Below, piece after piece: positions 7,735 to 16,916 of a stretch of DNA of 64,000 nt; positions within the stretch are counted from its first letter, which is position 1, and every line of letters begins with the position of its first letter. A program made the position numbers and the translations under genes. The notes below the pieces were generated by a model. The model was not told the DNA's origin, searched no databases, and saw only the letters and a program-made list of their open reading frames with translations. Origin of the DNA: Nocardia wallacei (GTDB lineage Bacteria > Actinomycetota > Actinomycetes > Mycobacteriales > Mycobacteriaceae); contig NZ_JARWQD010000305.1 in the NCBI RefSeq assembly GCF_029869545.1, positions 1 through 64,000 of the forward strand, read 5' to 3'.

Positions 7735-10299
7735 ATGCCACCGCACCGTCCGCACCGGGTGGGAACTCCGCCGACCGCCGCACCCGAATTCATCGGCCGC
7801 GAGCGCGAACTGGAACGGATCGCGACGCTGTTACTGGGTCCCGCGCGCCTGATCACCGTGATCGGCGCGGGCGGCATCGGCAAGACGCGCCTGGTGGTCG
7901 AGGCGGCGCAGCGCTTCCACAAGGCCCGCAGCATCCCCGTGCACTGGGTCCGCCTGGCCCGCCTGCCGCGCGGCGCCGACACCGCGACCGTCGAGGACGA
8001 GGTCGCCCGGTCGGTCGTCGATACCGATTTCTCGGGCCGGTCGGCATGGCAGGCGCTGATCGACACGCTGGGCCGCACCCACGGCGTCGGCCGGGCCGCC
8101 CAGACCGTGCTGATCCTGGACAACTGCGAGCACCTGCTCGCCGAGGTGGGCGCGGTGATCACCGAACTACTCGACACCGTGCCGCGGCTCACGATCGTGG
8201 CCACCAGCCGCGAACCCATCGGTTGGGTGGACGAACAGCTGGTCGCGATTCCGCCGCTCACCCGCCGGCAGGCGGTCACTCTGTTCCGCCGGCGCGCCGC
8301 GCTGACCGGTCACATCCTCGACGAGACACAGGACGCCGAGGTCGAGCAGATCTGCGCGCACCTGCACAACTACCCGCTGCACGTCCGCCTCGCCGCCGCG
8401 CGGCTGCGCCGCCAGTCGCTGTCGATGATCCTCGGCGACCTCACCGGCGCGGCGAGCGATCGCCGGTTGCGCTGGTCGGCAGTCGCCCGGACCGGCACCG
8501 ACGAGCGGCACCACGGAATCGCCGATGTCATCGCCTGGTCGTACGACCTGTGCGGCGCGAAGGAACGGTTGCTGTTCGAACGGCTGTCGGTGTTCGCCGC
8601 GGGCTACGACAACAATCCCGACGACGGCCCGGCCCTCGACGTGGGCGCCGATCTGGACGCGATCGAGGCGATCTGCTCCGGTCCCGACGGCACCGGTGCG
8701 GAGCTGGACCGCGAGGAGATCGAGGGCCTGCTGGAACGCCTCGCCGATCAATCGCTGGTCTCGACCCACTTGGCCGCGGACGCGGTGCGATATTCCCTGC
8801 TGGAAAGCTTCCGGGTGTTCGCGCAACAGCGGCTGGCGCACCGCGCCGACGACGAACCGCGGCGACTGGCGGACCGGCACCGCCGCTACTACCGCGACCG
8901 GGTCACCGACGCCGCGGTGAGCTGGTTCAGCGACCGCGAGCACACGCTGCTCGCCTGGGCCCGCGCGGCCTGGGACAACCTGCTGCTCGCCGTCGAGGGC
9001 AGCCTGGCCACGCCCGGCGAGGCGGTGGTCGGCATGCAGATCGTCGCGGGGATGGTCGGACTGCGCGTGCCGTTCTTCAAGGGTTCGCTGCGGGAGTCGC
9101 GCCGGTTGGCCGAGCGCACGCTGGCGGCCGCGCGCGGTCCCGGACCGCAAGGGGCGGATCTGCAGGTGTCGGTGATGGCGTCGATCGCCTTCCTCAGCCT
9201 GTGCCAGGGCCTGTCCGGCGAGGCCGAGCAGATGCTCGAGCGCTGTGTCGCGGCCTGCGTGCCGGACCCGGACCGGGCGGCGGCCTGGCGAGCGGATCCG
9301 GTAACCGACGCCGGACTGCCCGCGCCGGTGGAATTCGCCTCCGGGTGCGCCCTGATGCTGGCGCACCTCGACGTCCGCGCCCTGACCGTGCTCGCGCGGG
9401 CACGCGAGAAGTTCACCGCGGCAAACGATTTCGGTAGCGCCACGATGGCCGAAATGTTCGAGGCGCTCGCCGCTGCCTTCCTCGGCACGCCCGCGCAGGC
9501 GCTCGAGATCACCGGCCGTCACCTGGACGCCGCGACCCGCTCCGGCGCGGAGTGGGCGCAGTCCTGGGCCGAACTCGCCTGGGCCATAGCCGAAACCGCA
9601 CACGGCGATCCGCACGAGGCGTTGACGCGCGGCCGGACCACCCTCGCGCGCCAGGTCGAGATGCGCGACTCCTGGGGCACGGTGTGGGCGGTACACATTC
9701 GTGCCTGGACCCTGGCGCGCCTGCTCACCACGAACCGGCGGACCGATTCGCAGCGAGCCGTCGACCGGGCGATCGAGATCGCGAGACTGCTCGGCGGGGC
9801 CGCGGCGCTGCGCTACGAACTCGGCGTCGACATCGCGCACCTCGGCCCGTTCGCCAGCGAGACCGATCGCGCCGCCGAACTCACCCGGAAAGTACTGGGG
9901 CAGCAGGACTTCGACGCCGCGTGGGACGAGGGCGCCGCGCTGCGGCCGCCGCTGATCGAGGTGCCGCGGCTGGCGCTGGGCGACCTGACGCTGCGACGAC
10001 TCCCGGCCGATCGATCGGCGCGCCGGGAACGCCCCACTCCCTGGCAGCTGCTCACCGACGCCGAACGGGATGTCGCGGTGCTGGCGGCGGCGGGCTGGTC
10101 GAACACCGCGATCGCGACCCGGCGCGGCAGTTCCTACCGCACCGTCGACGCGCAGATGGCGGCTGTGCTGCACAAACTGATGATCCGCTCTCGCGACGAC
10201 ATCCTCCCGCTGGTCCCGGCCGAGCATCGCGGCCGGGTCGAGCGCGAACGCGAACGCGAACCGCGCGGCACCCGTCCCGGCGGGCGCGGCAGCGCATGA
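7735..10299 (+). CDS. STAND-family LuxR transcriptional regulator
   Basis: An 854-aa regulator. A P-loop GAGGIGKT at residues 44-51, a Walker B strand (TVLILDNCEHLL) and ATSREPIGW are characteristic of the AfsR/MalT-like STAND ATPases. A middle part of helical repeats follows. The C-terminus carries a LuxR-type HTH (LTDAERDVAVLAAAGWSNTA, then SYRTVDAQMAAVLHKL). Such proteins sense a ligand, oligomerise on ATP and activate transcription. The signal and targets are unknown. Candidate neighbours are the convergent P450/flavoprotein pair and the thioesterase-P450-BtrH operon. The ribosome site is weak. The stop overlaps the start of a truncated paralogue (ATGA). Confidence 0.88.
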   Translation: MPPHRPHRVGTPPTAAPEFIGRERELERIATLLLGPARLITVIGAGGIGKTRLVVEAAQRFHKARSIPVHWVRLARLPRGADTATVEDEVARSVVDTDFSGRSAWQALIDTLGRTHGVGRAAQTVLILDNCEHLLAEVGAVITELLDTVPRLTIVATSREPIGWVDEQLVAIPPLTRRQAVTLFRRRAALTGHILDETQDAEVEQICAHLHNYPLHVRLAAARLRRQSLSMILGDLTGAASDRRLRWSAVARTGTDERHHGIADVIAWSYDLCGAKERLLFERLSVFAAGYDNNPDDGPALDVGADLDAIEAICSGPDGTGAELDREEIEGLLERLADQSLVSTHLAADAVRYSLLESFRVFAQQRLAHRADDEPRRLADRHRRYYRDRVTDAAVSWFSDREHTLLAWARAAWDNLLLAVEGSLATPGEAVVGMQIVAGMVGLRVPFFKGSLRESRRLAERTLAAARGPGPQGADLQVSVMASIAFLSLCQGLSGEAEQMLERCVAACVPDPDRAAAWRADPVTDAGLPAPVEFASGCALMLAHLDVRALTVLARAREKFTAANDFGSATMAEMFEALAAAFLGTPAQALEITGRHLDAATRSGAEWAQSWAELAWAIAETAHGDPHEALTRGRTTLARQVEMRDSWGTVWAVHIRAWTLARLLTTNRRTDSQRAVDRAIEIARLLGGAAALRYELGVDIAHLGPFASETDRAAELTRKVLGQQDFDAAWDEGAALRPPLIEVPRLALGDLTLRRLPADRSARRERPTPWQLLTDAERDVAVLAAAGWSNTAIATRRGSSYRTVDAQMAAVLHKLMIRSRDDILPLVPAEHRGRVEREREREPRGTRPGGRGSA

Positions 10300-10538
10300 G
10301 CCGGAACGTCACCGTCCCCGTTCCCACCGCCGAATTCGTCGGGCGCCGAGCCGGATTCGATCACAGCGTCACGCTGCTGCTCGGCCCGGTGCGGCTGATC
10401 ACCCTGACCGGGCTCGGCGGGTCCGGGAAGACCCAGCTGGCGGTGCAGATGGCCCGCGCTACGGCAAGGTTAGGGCGGCGCCGGTCAATTGGGCACGGCC
10501 GGCGCGAGTACCGAAAGGCGGCGGCGTCGCCGTGGTGA
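10296..10538 (+). pseudogene. Truncated second STAND regulator (N-terminal stub)
   Basis: An ATGA-coupled frame beginning MSRNVTVPVPTAEFVGRRAG and containing the P-loop GLGGSGKTQL. It closely mirrors the N-terminus of the preceding 854-aa regulator (AAPEFIGRE, LLGPARLI, GAGGIGKTRL). Homology stops after about 60 residues, near 10470, and the frame ends at 80 aa. It is therefore the stump of a tandem paralogue removed by a deletion or insertion. Confidence 0.65.
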
Positions 10539-10769
10539 TGGACGAGATCGCGCATTCCGTGGCCAGTTCCGATCGCCGTCCTCGGTGAGCGGCGGCAGCC
10601 GGATGTTATGAACCGGGAGATATCGCGCAGCGTGATCTGTGGTTTCCGGATGTGCGGATTCCGTTGGGGCGGGGCAATCGCGGTCGTTTCCGGTGCTGGT
10701 GATGACGTTGGGGTTCTCCCGGTTCATGGCGGCGCGGATGTTGCCGTCACGCCAGGCAACATACTGGAT

Positions 10770-10856
10770 CCTTTGGGACGTCAGGTGATTCGAGCACTCA
10801 GCAAGCGTCTTCACGGCCCGCTCACGCAGCTCGTCCGGGACTTCTCTCCTCGGCAC
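10770..10856 (-). pseudogene. Possible IS3-type OrfA start fragment
   Basis: On the minus strand a frame opens with PRREVPDELRERAVKTLAE, like the first residues of IS3-family OrfA proteins (PDELRERAV). The resemblance is lost after about 25 residues. It lies just past the deletion point of the STAND stub, which fits an insertion/decay event. Short and uncertain. The rest of 10539-11096 has no gene. Confidence 0.28.
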
Positions 10857-10875
10857 GACGTCATACAGGATTGTG

Positions 10876-10891
10876 TGTGATGTGTATCACA
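10876..10891. promoter_or_regulatory. CRP-like palindrome TGTGAT-N4-ATCACA
   Basis: A perfect inverted repeat, TGTGATGTGTATCACA, fits the CRP/FNR-type consensus TGTGA-N6-TCACA used by mycobacterial Crp proteins. It lies about 205 bases upstream of the thioesterase start codon and about 110 bases upstream of the possible -35 element. Binding by a CRP homologue is an inference. Confidence 0.45.
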
Positions 10892-10994
10892 GATGATGTT
10901 TCGAAGGTGCCTGACAAGTGTCAACACGCCTACGCACGATGTTGTCCGGGTGTCTGCCGCTGCGACTGTAGGTGACACACGTAGCGTGACTGAT

Positions 10995-11029
10995 CATTTG
11001 TTGACAAATGCGTGCTGATTGACTGCAAT
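10995..11029 (+). promoter_or_regulatory. Candidate promoter with overlapping palindrome
   Basis: The inverted repeat CATTTGT-TG-ACAAATG (10995-11010) overlaps a -35-like TTGACA at 11001-11006. TGCAAT stands 17 bases later as a weak -10. The thioesterase-P450-BtrH operon begins about 70 bases downstream. A palindrome over the -35 would suit a repressor site. Predicted by eye only. Confidence 0.4.
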
Positions 11030-11096
11030 GTCAGTGAGCAACGGTCATACTCGAGTTGGGCGTTGGGCGAAGTTTCATCGACAGGGAGATCTGACC

Positions 11097-11627
11097 ATGA
11101 ACAAGGCTCCGGACCCGGTCGGCGGATCGCCCGACCCCGATTTGGAGGATTGGGTGCGCTCGTTCGACCCTCTCGAATCCGGCTCGTCCGAATTGCCGCC
11201 CCACCATCCCAGCTGTCTTGGCTGCGGGCCAGCGAACCCGCACGGGCATCATCTCGCGGTCCGGCGTCGCGGACACGGCGTCGTCGCCCACCACCTTTTC
11301 GACCAGCGTCATGTCGGCGCGCCAGGGATCGCGCACGGCGGCGCGGTGGCGACCGTAATCGACGACCTGTTCGGCTTCCTGCTCTACACGGTCGGCGAAC
11401 TCGCTGTCACACGCCGTCTCGACCTCGACTATCTCGCCCCGGTTCTGCTCGACACTCCCTACACCCTGCATGCCGATGTGCGGTCGCGGGATGGCCGGAA
11501 ATTGAATCTCGCGGCCAGGATGGAGCATGCGGACGGGTGCTCGGTCGCCAGAGCGACCGCGCTGTTCATCGTTGTCGATCCCGAACACTTCCTGCAGTCG
11601 CAGGCGAACGCTCGGCGGCAGGCATGA
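11097..11627 (+). CDS. PaaI-type hotdog thioesterase
   Basis: A 176-aa single-domain hotdog-fold protein. The segment HHPSCLGCGPANPHGHHL is the typical entry of this subfamily, and GAPGIAHGGAVATVIDDLFG contains the HGG catalytic-loop pattern of PaaI/4HBT thioesterases. Such enzymes hydrolyse acyl-CoA or acyl-ACP thioesters in the cytoplasm. The ATG at 11097 has AGGGAGA seven bases upstream and is preferred over an upstream in-frame start. It is the first gene of a three-gene coupled operon (ATGA overlap with the P450), so it likely releases or edits the acyl group handled by the downstream enzymes. Confidence 0.85.
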   Translation: MNKAPDPVGGSPDPDLEDWVRSFDPLESGSSELPPHHPSCLGCGPANPHGHHLAVRRRGHGVVAHHLFDQRHVGAPGIAHGGAVATVIDDLFGFLLYTVGELAVTRRLDLDYLAPVLLDTPYTLHADVRSRDGRKLNLAARMEHADGCSVARATALFIVVDPEHFLQSQANARRQA

Positions 11628-12841
11628 CTACACCAACCGAGAGGGAACTGCTCCTCGACGTCTTGCTCACCGATCATGGCTCAGCCGGGCCCTATGAGGC
11701 TTTTCGGCGCTTGCGCGAGACGCAACCCGTGTTTGTCTCACGATCGGGAGTGCTGGTGTTGAGTCGCTACGACGACTGCACAGCCGCCCTCCGCGACCGT
11801 CGCCTCGGCAAGGCCGACGAGTCGCTGGGCTTCGGCTTGTCCGAGATTCCTGAAGATTTGCAGCATCAGGCCATGCATCGATTCCGGCGCACCATGCTGT
11901 TCCGCAACCCGCCCGACCACAATCGGCTGCGTCGGTTGGTCGCTGACGTGTTCACCCCCCGGCACATCGATGAGCTGCGCAGCCGCATCGTTGCGCAGAT
12001 CCATCACCTGCTCGATGGCATCGGGGAACAAGGCTTCGCCGATATCATCACCGATCTCGCGCTGCCGCTGCCCGTGAATGTGATAGGCGATCTTCTCGGG
12101 GTGCCGGTGCCCGATCGAGCAGTAGCCGCGCCCCTGGTACGTTCGCTGCTCGCCTCACTCGAACCCAGCGCCGACGTTGCGGCGCTGACCGCGGCCTGTG
12201 AAGCAGAAGACCAACTCGCCACATATTTTACGGACCTCTTGGCGGTCAAGCGCGCCCACCCTGCTGATGACCTGCTCAGCCGACTCGCCGTCGCGCACGG
12301 CGACGACGTCTTGGACGACGACGAATGCGTCGGCACGGCGATTCTGTTGTTCGCGGCAGGGTTCGAAACCACCACAAACCTGATCGGCAACGGCGTTGCC
12401 GCACTACTCGACCATCCCGACCAGATGGACCTCCTGCGTGCCAGGCCCGACCTGGCGAGCAGTGCCGTCGAAGAATTGTTGCGTTATGACTCGCCGGTCC
12501 AGACCAACGGGCGCACGGTGCTCGAGCCGACACGGCTGGCGGGAGTCGACCTGCACCCTGGGCAGGTTGTACTGACCCTGCTCGGGGCGGCCAATCGAGA
12601 CCCGGATCGATTCTGTGACCCCGATCGGCTCGACATCACCCGAACCGGGATCCCGCCGTTATCGTTTGGCGCCGGCATTCACTTCTGCCTCGGCGCGCCG
12701 CTGGCCCGGCTCGAAGGAGCCATACTGTTCCCGCTCCTCATGGCGCGTTTTCCCGGCCTCAGGCTCGCCGAACAGCCTCGCTGGCGTACGGGGTTGTCTT
12801 TCCGCGGGCTGTCGACTCTGAAGGTGGTTACCGGATGCTAG
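11624..12841 (+). CDS. Cytochrome P450
   Basis: A 405-aa bacterial class I P450 with all signatures: I-helix AAGFETT, K-helix EELLRYD, and heme loop SFGAGIHFCLG with axial Cys355. Size and motifs resemble CYP107-like biosynthetic P450s. It probably hydroxylates an acyl or polyketide-like intermediate using an external ferredoxin and reductase, not encoded nearby. It starts within the stop of the thioesterase and overlaps the BtrH-like gene by seven bases, so the three genes should be co-translated. The substrate is unknown. Confidence 0.92.
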   Translation: MTTPTERELLLDVLLTDHGSAGPYEAFRRLRETQPVFVSRSGVLVLSRYDDCTAALRDRRLGKADESLGFGLSEIPEDLQHQAMHRFRRTMLFRNPPDHNRLRRLVADVFTPRHIDELRSRIVAQIHHLLDGIGEQGFADIITDLALPLPVNVIGDLLGVPVPDRAVAAPLVRSLLASLEPSADVAALTAACEAEDQLATYFTDLLAVKRAHPADDLLSRLAVAHGDDVLDDDECVGTAILLFAAGFETTTNLIGNGVAALLDHPDQMDLLRARPDLASSAVEELLRYDSPVQTNGRTVLEPTRLAGVDLHPGQVVLTLLGAANRDPDRFCDPDRLDITRTGIPPLSFGAGIHFCLGAPLARLEGAILFPLLMARFPGLRLAEQPRWRTGLSFRGLSTLKVVTGC

Positions 12842-13875
12842 TCCTGCCCTACCCCCACCAGAAGGGCGGCCATTGCGGGTCGGGTGCGTTGCGCGATCTT
12901 ATGACCTGGGCAGGGCTCGGCTGGGGTGATCGGCTCAGCGAAGGGCTCGTGTTCACCCTCGGCGGTGCGCTCGATTTCGCGTACCTGCGCACAGATGCGC
13001 TGAAGCCTCCGATCTACCTGGTGGGGCGTGGCGCCGATTTGGAGGTCGACCTGTTGCGGCGCCTCGGTGCGAAGACCCAGCTCCGCCAGACCGACGACCC
13101 CAGTCTTGGTTGGAAATGGGTGACGACCGAACTGGACTCAAGGCGGCCCGTCATGGTCTGGGCTGACATCGCAGAACTCCCATACCTGCGGGTACGACTG
13201 CGCATGAGCCGCCACGACATCGTAATTGTTGGCTACGACGACAAGACCCGCGTGGCATATGTTGTCGACAACGACCGCGATGAGATACAGACGGTGCCCT
13301 ATGACGCGCTGGCACGGGCCCGCTCCTCCACCGGATTCCCAACACCGACACGTCACGCCACGTACATAGTCGATTGGCCTTCCGCCGCGCCCGACCTCCC
13401 GTCCATGGCTGCCGCGGCACTCGAACAATCGGCGGCAACACTGCGACACGGGGGGCCGAGTGCTATCGCGGCACCGCCCGTGGACAGTGTGTCCGGCACC
13501 GGACTCGAAGGCGTTCGCGAGTTTGCTCGCGATGTCACGCGTTGGCCTGGCATCTTCAGCGACTCAGACCTTGAGACCGTGCTCAGGGCACTCGCCGCCT
13601 TCATCGAAAAGGCGGGCACTGGAGGTGGACTGTTTCGACGCCTTACCGCTCAGGGGTGCGTCGATCTTGCCCATCATACTCGTAACTCGCATGTCGCCGC
13701 GGCCGCCGAGGCTGCACGTCTGGCCGCGGAGTCATGGACGAAGGTCGCTTACATCGCTGCATCTGATGAGATCCCATCGCGGCGAGCGGTCCGGGTAGCT
13801 CGGGAGGCGGCCGTGCTACCAGAGTTGGAGGAAGCGCTGGCTGATCTCCTCGGCACCGCCGCCAACTCATTCTGA
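12835..13875 (+). CDS. BtrH-like acyltransferase (BtrH N-terminal and DUF4872 domains)
   Basis: A 346-aa protein beginning MLVLPYPHQKGGHCGSGALR. The HCGSGALRD motif with Cys14 is the signature of the BtrH N-terminal domain, whose founder transfers an acyl side chain from an acyl carrier protein to the aminoglycoside ribostamycin in butirosin synthesis. The fold is cysteine-peptidase-like; candidate triad members are Cys14, His127 (SRHDIVIVGYDD) and an Asp in VVDNDRD near 145. The C-terminal half fits DUF4872. It overlaps the P450 gene. With the thioesterase it forms a possible acyl-tailoring unit, but no acyl carrier protein or amine scaffold genes are seen nearby. Confidence 0.82.
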   Translation: MLVLPYPHQKGGHCGSGALRDLMTWAGLGWGDRLSEGLVFTLGGALDFAYLRTDALKPPIYLVGRGADLEVDLLRRLGAKTQLRQTDDPSLGWKWVTTELDSRRPVMVWADIAELPYLRVRLRMSRHDIVIVGYDDKTRVAYVVDNDRDEIQTVPYDALARARSSTGFPTPTRHATYIVDWPSAAPDLPSMAAAALEQSAATLRHGGPSAIAAPPVDSVSGTGLEGVREFARDVTRWPGIFSDSDLETVLRALAAFIEKAGTGGGLFRRLTAQGCVDLAHHTRNSHVAAAAEAARLAAESWTKVAYIAASDEIPSRRAVRVAREAAVLPELEEALADLLGTAANSF

Positions 13876-14727
13876 ACCACCTGTCTGGATTTCAGGTATA
13901 TCGCGCTACTCGATCGGCGACAGGGTAGCGCCCCTCTGGGAGTCATGAGGGTGCAGGCATTCGTGCCAACGGCTGAGTTGCATCTTCGATACGGGCATCG
14001 GACAGATAGGCTGAGGTTCCGCTGAGCCGGAGAGCGGATTATCTGGTTCCGGCTGAAACCTGTTGATGGTAGCTGACCTCGTACGGCCGTAATGGCAATG
14101 GATGCCCATACAATTGGTTGAGCGAGGAGAGCACGGATGACAGCGGTTGTGTGCGGGATCGACTCACCACGACGTGGCAGTCGTTGATCACATCGGCGAA
14201 GGTGATCGCCTGCGAGCGGATCCCGAACACAGCCGGGGGATTGACCAGGTTGTTGAAGAATCCTCGCGAACACGACCCCGCCGATCTGCCGTTGCCGATC
14301 GTGGCTTTGCTGACGGAATCGGGCGGAGTATCCGGACGAATTCCGGCCGACCTCTTGCGGTTTTCGGCCAGGCTGTCCGCACGAATCTCAGCGGGGATGG
14401 TAGCCGACCGGGCCACGGCGACGCATCCGCGCCGCCGGGTCCGACTTCCGTGGTGGCTGGATCGCCCTGCAATACAATGGCGTCGATTGTCGTGCGCAAG
14501 GGCAAGGAGCACTGCGTTGCCAGTCGTGGGACCACCGACTGTAGCGCAGAGGTGGAACAGGTTCCCAACGCTTCTCGTTGATCGCCAGGCGCGTCCCGAG
14601 CAACCGGAATGCGGCATTACCGCGCGAGGGAAGACATTGTCTGCCAACGATTCTGAGTCTATGACAGCCGGCTTTTCCGCAGCTACTGGAGCCTGGTACA
14701 GCCGGGGCGGGCACGGTTGTGGCGGAG
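13876..14727. other. Intergenic stretch with no recognisable gene
   Basis: About 850 bases between the BtrH-like gene and the WYL regulator. Base composition is less biased than in flanking genes. The open frames in it give unlike, Arg/Ser-rich translations with no motif. It may be decayed coding sequence. No transposase signature, RNA gene or strong hairpin was noticed. Confidence 0.5.
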
Positions 14728-15696
14728 TCAGTCGATTCCGCGGAGACCTTGCTGCAGGCGGGTGGCGGTGGTGCGGAGATGGTCGAGGACGTCGGGGTCG
14801 GCGTCGAGGGTGTAGTCGGCGTCGAGCCCGGTCAGCGTGGTGGTGATCCGGAGTAGGGAGTTTCCGGACAGGTCGAGGGTGCAGGTGTGCGCGTCGGCGG
14901 ATGTGACGCGCCCGAATACGTCGACGCCGAGGTAGGCGCGGACGGTCTCGGCGGCCGCCGCGACGGTCGCGACGGCCCGGTATCGTGTCGGGGCGCGGGC
15001 GATGCGTGTGGTGACGAAGGTGATGGGGTTGGCGGCGGGCAGCGGTCGCGGCCGGAAGCGATGGCGGGTGGGGGCGGGTTCGGTGATGCGGTCGACGCGG
15101 AATATCCGCCACTCGTCGCGGTGCTGGTCGTAGGCGATGAGGTACCACAGGCCCACCGCGGTGACGAGGTGGTGTGGTTCGGCACGGCGGCGGGCGGGGA
15201 CATCGTCGCGGCCGGTGTAGTCGAAGGTGAGGATTTCGCGGTCACGGCAGGCTTCCGACACTGTGGTCAGGGTCCGCGCATCGACCGGGGCACCCGCCGG
15301 TGGATTCGGCACGCTGAGGACCTGTTGCAGGGCGTTCACGCGGGGCCGCAGCCGGGTGGGCAGCACGCGTTCGAGTTTGGCCAGGGCCGTCACCGCGGTC
15401 TCGGCGATACCGGTCATGCCCGAGACCACGGTGCGTAACGCTACGGCGACCGCGACGACTTCGTCGTCGTCGAGCAGCAGCGGCGGCATCCCCGTACTGG
15501 ATGCCAGGCGGTAGCCGCCGGTGTGCCGCGGTTCGGAGACGATGGAATAGCCCAGGCTCCGCAGCCGCTCGACATCGCGGCGCAGCGTGCGCACAGTGAT
15601 TCCGAGCCTGTCCGCCAAATCGGCTCCCGACCAGGTGCGCCGGTGCTGCAGCAGTGCCAGCAACCGCAGCGAACGAGTGGGCATGTCCTTGGTCAC
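14728..15696 (-). CDS. WYL-domain transcriptional regulator
   Basis: A 322-aa YafY-type regulator. The N-terminal winged HTH (RSLRLLALLQHRRTWSGADL, then LGITVRTLRRDVERLRSLGY) is followed by a WYL ligand-binding domain, with the hallmark as GLWYLIAYD and the companion EWRIFRVDRI. Such proteins usually repress or activate adjacent genes in response to nucleic-acid or small-molecule ligands. It stands divergent from two VOC-family genes with a gap of about 108 bases, so it probably controls them. GTG 15696 is taken as start; ATG 15684 is an alternative. Confidence 0.88.
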   Translation of the reverse strand: MTKDMPTRSLRLLALLQHRRTWSGADLADRLGITVRTLRRDVERLRSLGYSIVSEPRHTGGYRLASSTGMPPLLLDDDEVVAVAVALRTVVSGMTGIAETAVTALAKLERVLPTRLRPRVNALQQVLSVPNPPAGAPVDARTLTTVSEACRDREILTFDYTGRDDVPARRRAEPHHLVTAVGLWYLIAYDQHRDEWRIFRVDRITEPAPTRHRFRPRPLPAANPITFVTTRIARAPTRYRAVATVAAAAETVRAYLGVDVFGRVTSADAHTCTLDLSGNSLLRITTTLTGLDADYTLDADPDVLDHLRTTATRLQQGLRGID

Positions 15697-15804
15697 AGCG
15701 TTCAGTATCCTGACTTTGAGGACGTCTACTGTCCTCGACTACCTCTAGCTTGGCGTATCAGCAGCAAATAGCGACGGACCGCAGAGAGATAGAGGTGAGA
15801 TGTC

Positions 15805-16269
15805 ATGGTGGTGAAACCCATTCCCGACGGCTATCCCCGGGTGAGCCCTTTCGTGGTGGCGACTCCGGCCGCCGAGGCCATCGCCTATTACAAGGATGTG
15901 TTCGGCGCGGTCGAGCGGTTGGTCGTGCGGACCCCGGACGGACAGATCAACCATTCGGAATTGCAGATCGGTGATTCGGTGGTGTTCGTGGTCGACGAGA
16001 ACGCCGACTGGAAGATGCGCGACCCGAAACACGTCGGCGGCACCCCGGTGCCGATCCATGTGTGGGTCGAGGACCCCGACGCGGTATTCACCCGCGCCAT
16101 CGACGCCGGCGCGAGCCAGGTGTATCCGCCCAGCGACATGTATCAGGGCGACCGCGGAGCGGCGTTCACCGACCCCTTCGGGCACACCTGGTGGGTCGCC
16201 GCACGCCAGCACGAATTCAGCGCCCAGGAGATGGATCATGCCATCGCCGAGGCGATCGGCAAGCCCTGA
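15805..16269 (+). CDS. VOC-family (glyoxalase/PhnB-like) protein
   Basis: A 154-aa vicinal-oxygen-chelate protein: VSPFVVATPAAEAIAYYKDV at the start, HSELQIGDSVVFVVDE in the middle, and DPFGHTWWVA near the end are the usual VOC/PhnB-like landmarks. These proteins bind a metal or a small molecule; many are uncharacterised. GAGATAGAGGTGAGA precedes the ATG. It is divergent from the WYL regulator and followed at 39 bases by a second VOC gene. Confidence 0.85.
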   Translation: MVVKPIPDGYPRVSPFVVATPAAEAIAYYKDVFGAVERLVVRTPDGQINHSELQIGDSVVFVVDENADWKMRDPKHVGGTPVPIHVWVEDPDAVFTRAIDAGASQVYPPSDMYQGDRGAAFTDPFGHTWWVAARQHEFSAQEMDHAIAEAIGKP

Positions 16270-16308
16270 CCCGCAGGCACCCTCGTACCACTGGAAAGGA
16301 TTGTGCTC

Positions 16309-16758
16309 ATGACCGATTGGCGACACCCGGGCTACCAGATGGTGATTCCGTGGATGTGTGCCACACCGACCGCCGAGGCGATCGACTGGTACCACGACGT
16401 GCTCGGCGCCACCGAACGCACCCGCATCGAGATGGGTGGCCGGATCATCCACTCCGAGCAGATGATCGGCGACAACGTCATCATCGTCAGCGACGAGATC
16501 CCCGACATGGGCATCCTCAGCCCGAAAACCACCGGCGGCTCCCCGGTCACCGTGTGGGTGCAGGTCCCAGACTCCGACGCCGTCTACCAGAAAGCCCTCG
16601 ACGCCGGCGCCACCGCGAGCCTCCCGCTCACCGACATGCCCTACGGCGACCGGTCCGGCGCGTTCGCCTGCCCGTTCGGCCACCACTGGTACGTGGCCAC
16701 CCACATCGAAGACGTGGCACCGGAAGAAATCCAACGCCGCATGGCCGCACACGGCTGA
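16309..16758 (+). CDS. VOC-family (glyoxalase/PhnB-like) protein
   Basis: A 149-aa paralogue of the preceding gene (YQMVIPWMCATPTAEAIDWY, HSEQMIGDNVIIVSDE, CPFGHHWYVAT). The two VOC genes probably act together and may form hetero-oligomers. The ATG at 16309 has AAGGA eight bases upstream; a GTG two codons earlier is too close to that site. Likely in one operon with the first VOC gene under the divergent WYL regulator. Confidence 0.85.
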   Translation: MTDWRHPGYQMVIPWMCATPTAEAIDWYHDVLGATERTRIEMGGRIIHSEQMIGDNVIIVSDEIPDMGILSPKTTGGSPVTVWVQVPDSDAVYQKALDAGATASLPLTDMPYGDRSGAFACPFGHHWYVATHIEDVAPEEIQRRMAAHG

Positions 16759-16916
16759 TGCTCGCACTGGGCTGGGTGGCGGAGTTCATCCTCCGCCCAC
16801 CCAGATGCTCGGGACGTCAGCAGCTTCCTCGGCATCCCGGAACGCGGCGGGGTGCTCACGTGCACGACTGCGCACTTGATGTCGCGGTTGGCTGCAGTGG
16901 CAGGTAGCCTCCAGCT

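Noticed and set aside
7725..9437. A 570-aa frame overlapping the STAND regulator
   Set aside because: Arg/Gly/Pro-rich shadow of the true frame, which has the P-loop and HTH.
8167..10227. A 686-aa minus-strand frame across the STAND regulator
   Set aside because: Antisense shadow typical of high-GC DNA; no motif and no ribosome site.
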